Shown: piece after piece, positions 19,191 to 24,439 of the stretch
Numbering within the stretch: position 1 is the first letter of the stretch
How the letters are laid out: the number at the start of each line of letters is the position of its first letter
DNA from: DATAEK01 sp036258055
Lineage (GTDB): Bacteria > Acidobacteriota > Vicinamibacteria > Vicinamibacterales > 2-12-FULL-66-21
Assembly (NCBI GenBank): GCA_036258055.1
Contig: DATAEK010000427.1
Span: 1-24,439, forward strand
Direction: 5' to 3'
Length of the DNA stretch: 24,439 bases
Notes under the pieces: generated by a model
The model's database searches: none
What the model was told of the DNA's origin: nothing
What the model saw: the letters and a program-made list of their open reading frames with translations, nothing else
Translations under genes and position numbers: made by a program

Positions 19191-21692
19191 ATGGATGCAC
19201 CTCTCGCAGCTCCCGCCGAGGAAGTCACGCGACTGCGTGAATGCGTAAACGACCTGGTCGGCATCATGGCTCTTCCTGCCCTCTGGACGGGCGCTGAGCC
19301 GACACAAATTGTCAGTACGGTGCTGGACGCGCTGCTCCAGATCCTTCGACTGTCCTTTGTCTGCGTGCGATTGAACGATCCGGACGGTGGCCTGGAGCTG
19401 ATTCGAGCCGCTGAATCATTGGAAGGAACGGCCCGAGCGGGAGAGATCCGTCACGCGATTCGCTCGTCGGTGGGCCTTGCGCCACTCGGGGGGCCGTCAC
19501 GTGCACGCGTCGCCGTCGGCGACGTGGATCTTGCCGTTACCTCCGTGGCACTGGGCGAGCACGCCGAGATCGGCATCATCGTCGCTGGCTCTGACAGGGT
19601 CGACTTTCCCGATGCAACCGACCGGCTCCTTCTGGACGTTGCTGCGAATCAGGCAGGCATCGGGCTGCGACAGGCGAGCCTCTTGAGAGAGCAACGGCGA
19701 GTCGCCAGTGCACTCGACGAGCGCGTGGCGCAACGTACCGTCGAACTTGCCGCAGCCAACGAGAGATTGAAGAAGGAGGTTGCGGAACGAAAACGAGCAG
19801 AAGAGGCCCTGCTCGAACGCGAGCGTGAGTCGCGCCTGATCGTGGACAGTATCCCCGGCCTGGTCGCGACCTTGACGTCCGCCGGTGAGGTCGACATCGT
19901 CAACAACCAGGTCCTCGAGTACTGCGGCCGCACGCTGGACGAGATGAAACAGTGGGCGACCAGCGACACCGTCCACCCGGAGGATCTTCCTCACGTAATC
20001 GAGGTCATCACCCAGTCCATGGCGTCAGGCGATCCCTACGAGATCGAGGAACGTATTCGACGTTTCGATGGCGTCTATCGATGGTTTCAGGTCCGCGGCG
20101 TGCCCCTGCGGGACTCGAGCGGGCGCATCGTCCGCTGGTACGTTCTGCTGACCGACATCGACGCGAGGAAGCGGGCGGAGGAGGCGCTTCGCAAGAGCGA
20201 GCGCGACTTTCGTCTCCTGGTCGAGACGCTTCCGGCACTGGTGTGGCGTGGCACTTCCGCGGGCGAGCTGGATTACTTGAACCAGAGGGCTGTCGAATAT
20301 CTCGGCCACAGGGCGGAGAGCCCGTCCAATGGCCGTTGGCTCGAGCTCGTCCATCCCGATCACCGCGACGCGACCGTGCGACGGTGGCTCCATTCGGTCA
20401 CAACGGGATCGACCTACGACGATGTCTACAAGATCCGGCGCGCGGACGGGCAGTATCGATGGATTCAGTCGGTAGGGGAGCCCTTCCGTGACCTCGAAGG
20501 CCGGATCGTTCGTTGGTACGGCCTGGTCATCGACATCGAAGACCGAAAGCGGGCCGAGGATGAACTGCGCCTGAGCGAGGCGTTTCTGGCGGAAGGGCAA
20601 CGTCTCAGCGCAACCGGCATCTACTCATGGCGTTTGGACACGGATGAGATCACGCTGTCAGAGGAGCTCCGTCGGATGTACGAGCTCGACCCGGATGCCA
20701 ATCCAACCGCCGAGCAGCTTTTCGGCCGGATACACCCGGAAGACATTCCGATGCTGGCAGAGAAGAGGGCGAAGATTCGGGTTGACCACGCTCCCTACGA
20801 GCACGATCTCCGGCTGCGGATGCCCGACGGCCGGATCAAGTACCTTCGCACCGTCGGCAAGGTGATCCGCCGCCAGGACGGTCGGCTCGAGTCCGTCGGC
20901 GCAACTCAGGACGTGACGCAGCGTCGACTCGCAGAAGAGGCGCTCGATAAGTTGCGATCGGAGCTGACGCACGTCACGAGGGTCATGAGCCTCGGCGCAT
21001 TGAGCGCGTCGATCGCACACGAGGTCAACCAGCCGCTCTCGGGGATCATCACCAACGCCAGCACCTGCCTCCGGATGCTGGATGCGGATCCTCCCGACGT
21101 CGACGGCGCTCGCGAAACTGCGAGGCGGACCATTCGTGATGGGCATCGCGCGTCGGACGTAGTCACGCGGCTGCGTGCGTTGCTCAGCAAGAAGGAATTC
21201 ACGCTGGAGTCGCTGGATCTGAACGAGGCGACGCGTGAGGTCATCGCGTTGTCGTTGAGTGACCTTCAGCGAAACCGGGTGACTCTTCAGTTGGAGCTCA
21301 CCGACGACCTTCCCAATGTCACCGCCGACCGCGTCCAGCTCCAGCAGGTCATCCTCAACCTGCTCCGCAATGCCTCGGACGCGATGGTCGACGTGCACGA
21401 CCGCCCGCGGGAATTGCTGATCAGAACTGAACGAGAGAACGCCGATCGGGTGCGCCTGACGGTGCGGGATGCCGGTGTGGGCCTGGATCGTGAAAGCCTG
21501 GCCAAGGTGTTCGATCCCTTCTACACGACCAAGAGTGGCGGCATGGGTATCGGATTATCTTTGAGCCGATCGATTGTCGAGAGACACGACGGGCTGCTTT
21601 GGGCAGAACCGAATGACGGGCCGGGTGCCACGTTCGCGTTTTCCATTCCGCGCGGATCACAGATCGTCACGGACGCGGCAACCGCAATCTGA
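19191..21692 (+). CDS. Orphan GAF-PAS-PAS-PAS sensor histidine kinase
   Basis: An 833-residue soluble histidine kinase. Domains: GAF-like (about 20-170), coiled coil (about 175-212), three PAS domains (about 213-325, 338-450, 461-580, each ending in a DIDxRKRAEE-type or DVTQRRLAEE helix), then an NtrB/FixL-type kinase core with HEVNQPLSGI (phospho-acceptor His610), N box NLLRNASDAM and G2 box GGMGIGLSLSRSIV. The ATG at 19191 is chosen because ggagg lies 6 nt upstream; an ATG at 19095 in the same frame would add 32 low-quality residues. There is no transmembrane segment. No response regulator is adjacent. PAS 1 is strikingly similar to the second PAS of the 1267-residue regulator (shared IPGLVATLT, DTVHP.DLP, IRRFDGVYRWFQVRG, IVRWYVLLTDID), so both may sense the same cue. 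Confidence 0.93.
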   Translation: MDAPLAAPAEEVTRLRECVNDLVGIMALPALWTGAEPTQIVSTVLDALLQILRLSFVCVRLNDPDGGLELIRAAESLEGTARAGEIRHAIRSSVGLAPLGGPSRARVAVGDVDLAVTSVALGEHAEIGIIVAGSDRVDFPDATDRLLLDVAANQAGIGLRQASLLREQRRVASALDERVAQRTVELAAANERLKKEVAERKRAEEALLERERESRLIVDSIPGLVATLTSAGEVDIVNNQVLEYCGRTLDEMKQWATSDTVHPEDLPHVIEVITQSMASGDPYEIEERIRRFDGVYRWFQVRGVPLRDSSGRIVRWYVLLTDIDARKRAEEALRKSERDFRLLVETLPALVWRGTSAGELDYLNQRAVEYLGHRAESPSNGRWLELVHPDHRDATVRRWLHSVTTGSTYDDVYKIRRADGQYRWIQSVGEPFRDLEGRIVRWYGLVIDIEDRKRAEDELRLSEAFLAEGQRLSATGIYSWRLDTDEITLSEELRRMYELDPDANPTAEQLFGRIHPEDIPMLAEKRAKIRVDHAPYEHDLRLRMPDGRIKYLRTVGKVIRRQDGRLESVGATQDVTQRRLAEEALDKLRSELTHVTRVMSLGALSASIAHEVNQPLSGIITNASTCLRMLDADPPDVDGARETARRTIRDGHRASDVVTRLRALLSKKEFTLESLDLNEATREVIALSLSDLQRNRVTLQLELTDDLPNVTADRVQLQQVILNLLRNASDAMVDVHDRPRELLIRTERENADRVRLTVRDAGVGLDRESLAKVFDPFYTTKSGGMGIGLSLSRSIVERHDGLLWAEPNDGPGATFAFSIPRGSQIVTDAATAI

Positions 21693-21706
21693 TACCTAGT
21701 CTCAAT

Positions 21707-21727
21707 CCGAGGGGCTTCGCCCCTCGG
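21707..21727. terminator. Strong hairpin between the kinase and efflux genes
   Basis: CCGAGGGGC (21707-21715) and GCCCCTCGG (21719-21727) form a perfect 9-bp stem with a TTC loop. It follows the kinase stop by 14 nt. There is no T run, but its position between convergent genes suits a bidirectional terminator. Similar GGGGCTTCGCCCC hairpins are common interspersed elements in GC-rich genomes. Confidence 0.5.
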
Positions 21728-21815
21728 ACTCCCCCACACGCTCTCTCGCTCGCCGCTTCGCCGGCTCGCTCCGTTCGCGTGGCTCGCTCGCGACGCTCGC
21801 TCGCACGATGTGTCA
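21728..21815. repeat. CTCGCT-rich low-complexity spacer
   Basis: After the hairpin the sequence is built of repeated ctcgct/gctcgc/cgctcg units mixed with cgcttcgccgg. It has no coding potential and looks like an intergenic repeat element; function unknown. Confidence 0.45.
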
Positions 21816-21932
21816 ACGAATCTCACCGCTGGCCGCGTCTCGGTTTGTGAGATAAGTTCTAATATCCGGACAGGTTCGCTGCTTGCAGCCTGAGCGGCGG
21901 ACGTTGAGCCCCACGCGACGATTGCTCGAGGC

Positions 21933-23336
21933 TCACTGCTGCCATCCACCGCCCAGCGAGCGATAAATCTGTACCAGTGACTGGAGCTCGCGGAGCCGAG
22001 CCTGCGCGAGCGCGAGTTGAGCGGCAAAGGATCTGGTCTCGCTATCCAGGACTTCCAGGTAGCTCGCCGCGCCGCCCCGGTATCGCATGTTCGACAACGT
22101 CGTTGCGCCTTCTGCGGCCGTTGTCAGCTGCTGTTGCTGGATCCTGATCTCCTGGCTTCTTCGATAGGCGACGAGCGCATCGGACACATCGCGAAACGCC
22201 TGCTGCACCGTGCGTTGATAGACGAACGTCGCCTCTTGAGCGCGAGCTTCGGCAAACACGACGCGGTTTCGGAGCCGGCCCCCTTCGAAGACCGGTTGCA
22301 GTGCGCTGGCGCCGACGGTCCAGAGTCCTGCGGGAGCTGCGAAGAGCCGGCTGAGAGCGGAGCTTTGATATCCGCCGACGGCGGTCAACGAGATTTGCGG
22401 GAAATAGTCTGCCTTCGCAACACCGATTTGTGCGTTGGCTGCGACCAGCTGCTGCTCCGCCTGGAGGATGTCGGGCCGGCGTTCGAGCAGCGACGAGGGA
22501 AGACCCGCCGGGACCTCGAGTGGTTGTGGCTGGTCGACGAGCCGCCGTCCCCGAGCGATCCCTTCAGGGTTTTTTCCCACGAGGATGCTGATGAAGTTCT
22601 CCTGTTGTTCGATCCGCTGTTCGAGATCGGCGATCGCGGTGCCGGCGCCGAATACGAGTTGCTCAGCCTGCCGCACGTCGAGCAGGGATGTAGCGCCGCG
22701 GTCCGCAAGAATCTGTATCAAGCGCAGCGAGTCTCTTCGGGAGGCGAGCGTCTGGGTCGAAATCTCCAGTTCGAGGTCCTGTTCGCGCAGCTGGAAGTAG
22801 GCGCTCGCGAGATCGCTGACCAGCGAGCTGATGATTTGACGTTGTGCCCACTCTTCGGAGAGAAGGCTGGCGCGCGCAGATTCGGTGGCGCGTCGGAATT
22901 TGCCCCAGAAATCCAGCTCCCACGCCAGTGAGAGACTGACCTGGGACGGGCTTGTCTCGATAGGGGGCCGTCCGGCCCCCTGAGGAAGGCGTTCGTTGAC
23001 AGCAGTCGCCGCTGCCTCGACCTCCGGCAGCTGGTCCGCGCGTGCGATGCCGACCAGGGCCCGGGCCTGGACAATTCGGGCGGCCGCAATCCGCACGTCG
23101 TAGTTCTGCTGGAGAGCCGAGCGTATGAGATCGCGCAACGCGTCGTCCTGAAACGCATCCCACCATTTCTGATCGCCGAACGAGGCGACATTGGGCCCGG
23201 CGGGCTGTTCGGGTGACACACCTCGGTAGACTGAAGGCGCGTCTGCGGCCGGCCTCTTGTAGTTGGGACCTACCATGCACCCTGAGGACAGCGCCACCAG
23301 AAGGCTCACCCGCACGACGACGGTTCTCGCATCCAT
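21933..23336 (-). CDS. RND efflux outer-membrane lipoprotein, NodT/OprM family
   Basis: A 467-residue outer-membrane factor. The signal peptide ends in the lipobox LSSGC (Cys20), followed by MVGPNYKRP, the classical NodT/OprM start. WWDAFQDDALRDLIRSALQQN (about residue 58 on) and two OEP repeats follow, including LSLAWELDFWGKFRRATESA, LLERRPDILQAEQQL, ADYFPQISLTAVGGY and RYRGGAASYLEVLDSETRSF. It forms the trimeric exit duct that connects a periplasmic adaptor and an RND pump to the outside. It starts 1 nt after the pump gene stops (TGACATG), so the two are translationally coupled. Full length and intact. Confidence 0.95.
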   Translation of the reverse strand: MDARTVVVRVSLLVALSSGCMVGPNYKRPAADAPSVYRGVSPEQPAGPNVASFGDQKWWDAFQDDALRDLIRSALQQNYDVRIAAARIVQARALVGIARADQLPEVEAAATAVNERLPQGAGRPPIETSPSQVSLSLAWELDFWGKFRRATESARASLLSEEWAQRQIISSLVSDLASAYFQLREQDLELEISTQTLASRRDSLRLIQILADRGATSLLDVRQAEQLVFGAGTAIADLEQRIEQQENFISILVGKNPEGIARGRRLVDQPQPLEVPAGLPSSLLERRPDILQAEQQLVAANAQIGVAKADYFPQISLTAVGGYQSSALSRLFAAPAGLWTVGASALQPVFEGGRLRNRVVFAEARAQEATFVYQRTVQQAFRDVSDALVAYRRSQEIRIQQQQLTTAAEGATTLSNMRYRGGAASYLEVLDSETRSFAAQLALAQARLRELQSLVQIYRSLGGGWQQ

Positions 23337-23337
23337 G

Positions 23338-24439
23338 TCACTGCTCTCCGTGTGCCGGCTGGGGCGACGTGACGGGGGACACGCGACCCGGCGTTCGCCT
23401 CTCGGCGATCCTTTCGACGACCACGAACAGCACAGGAATTATGAAGACCGCGATGAGCGTGGCCGCGAGCATTCCTCCGATCACCGTCGTGCCCATGATC
23501 TGGCGCGCCACCGACCCGGCGCCACTCGCGGTCCACAGCGGGACGCATCCGAGGATGAACGCGAACGACGTCATCAGGATCGGCCGCAGGCGTACCCGCG
23601 CCGCGGTCAGAGCCGCCTCGGTCAGCGGTTGTCCGCCCTCGTATGAGTCTTTTGCGAACTCCACGATCAGGATCGCGTTCTTCGCCGTCAGGCCGATCAA
23701 CATGACCAACCCGATCTGTGAGTAGACGTCGTTTTCGATCTGCACCATGTAGGGAGGCAGGAAGAACCCGAGCACGGTGCGACGCAGCCAGAGCGCCAGG
23801 AACGCACCGAAGACGGCCACTGGCGTGCTCAGCAGCACCGCGAACGGCAGCGACCAGCTCTCGTAAAGACCGGCGAGGACGAGGAACACGACCAGGAGTG
23901 AGAACCCGAAGATGACCAAAGGGGAGACGCCCTGCTGCGCTCGCTTCTCCTGGAAGGAGATCCCCAGGTAGTCGTAACCCATTTCCGGAGGCATCGTTTC
24001 GGCAAAGACCTGTTCGAGAGCGGCCATCGCCTGCGCAGAGCTGTATCCCGGTGCGGCACTCCCGATGATCTGGGCCGAACGATAGAGGTTGTAGCGCAGA
24101 GTGAACTCAGGACCGGGACGGGACTCGAATCTCGTCAGCGCGGACAGCGGCACTGCGCCGCCCTGCCGGTTCAGGACGTAAAACTGCCCGACGTTTTCGG
24201 CTCGGTCGCGATAGGCGCCCTCGGCCTCGACATACACCTGCCACTGGCGGCCGAACCGGTTGAAGTAGCTGATGAACGAACCTCCCATGAACGCCTGAAT
24301 CGTTCGATAGACGTCTTTGATGTCGACACCCTGCTTGAGTACCTTGTCGCGATCGACGACGACGAATTGCTGCGGGACCGTCGGCAGGAACGTCGTGTTG
24401 ACCGAAGCGAGTTCCGGCCGCTTGCGCGCCGCTGCCAGG
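23338..24439 (-). CDS. RND multidrug efflux pump (HAE-1/AcrB type), C-terminal part
   Basis: The frame is open to the window edge; about 366 residues are seen, roughly the last third of a ~1050-residue inner-membrane pump that exports drugs or other amphiphiles with proton motive force. Visible: periplasmic porter segments (NTTFLPTVPQQFVVVDRDKV, GGSFISYFNRFGRQWQVYVE), then transmembrane helices 8-12, with YESWSLPFAVLLSTPVAVFG, GLVMLIGLTAKNAILIVEFA, RLRPILMTSFAFILGCVPLW and GGMLAATLIAVFIIPVLFVV. The loop WLRRTVLGFFLPPYMVQIENDVY is longer than in AcrB and recalls an acidobacterial subgroup of this family. The adaptor gene is presumably upstream, outside the window. Confidence 0.95.
   Translation of the reverse strand, partial: LAAARKRPELASVNTTFLPTVPQQFVVVDRDKVLKQGVDIKDVYRTIQAFMGGSFISYFNRFGRQWQVYVEAEGAYRDRAENVGQFYVLNRQGGAVPLSALTRFESRPGPEFTLRYNLYRSAQIIGSAAPGYSSAQAMAALEQVFAETMPPEMGYDYLGISFQEKRAQQGVSPLVIFGFSLLVVFLVLAGLYESWSLPFAVLLSTPVAVFGAFLALWLRRTVLGFFLPPYMVQIENDVYSQIGLVMLIGLTAKNAILIVEFAKDSYEGGQPLTEAALTAARVRLRPILMTSFAFILGCVPLWTASGAGSVARQIMGTTVIGGMLAATLIAVFIIPVLFVVVERIAERRTPGRVSPVTSPQPAHGEQ

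Noticed and set aside
22017..22931. 304-codon open frame on the + strand
   Set aside because: Antisense to the NodT lipoprotein; no motif.

Overview
The window is GC-rich, chromosomal-looking bacterial DNA with dense coding. It holds no phage, insertion sequence, rRNA, tRNA or CRISPR that I can see. Giant multidomain sensory regulators, several sigma-54 activators, a DUF4331 protein, a DyP peroxidase and an HAE-1 RND pump with an acidobacterial-looking insert all suggest a soil Gram-negative such as an Acidobacteriota (perhaps Vicinamibacteria). The taxonomic call is an inference from gene style and not from a marker gene.

Left part (1-5829, + strand): the tail of an outer-membrane beta-barrel protein, a heavily deleted relic of a DUF4331/SRPBCC gene, two tandem paralogous alpha/beta proteins of unknown function, a DyP-type haem peroxidase, an intact DUF4331-SRPBCC fusion and a TPR-like helical-repeat protein. 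Spacing is short and the last two genes overlap by 23 nt, so 533-5829 probably forms one operon built around the peroxidase. The two unknown paralogues are the least explained part of the window.

Centre (5851-16719, - strand): four regulatory genes. An 1818-residue protein joins a Ser/Thr-kinase-like domain, an AAA ATPase, a long helical region, GAF, a sigma-54 AAA+ domain and a Fis-type HTH. It is followed after 39 nt by a 1267-residue protein that joins PAS, GAF, a complete histidine kinase, a receiver, a second PAS, sigma-54 AAA+ and HTH. Their last ~340 residues are nearly the same, and the DNA aligns over about 1 kb without a gap. Downstream lie a small STAS protein and a receiverless sigma-54 activator, preceded by a perfect 16-bp palindrome.

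Right part: a DinB-like protein, a Tat-exported alpha/beta hydrolase broken by a one-base frameshift, and a relic of another hydrolase (all - strand); an orphan GAF-PAS-PAS-PAS histidine kinase (+ strand) whose first PAS matches the one in the 1267-residue regulator; a hairpin plus CTCGCT-rich spacer; and, on the - strand, a NodT-type outer-membrane lipoprotein coupled to the C-terminal third of an RND efflux pump that runs off the window.

The main theme is modular sensory evolution: sigma-54 output modules and PAS modules have been copied between neighbouring giant regulators. Which promoters these activators control cannot be read from the sequence; no convincing sigma-54 promoter was seen in front of the peroxidase operon.
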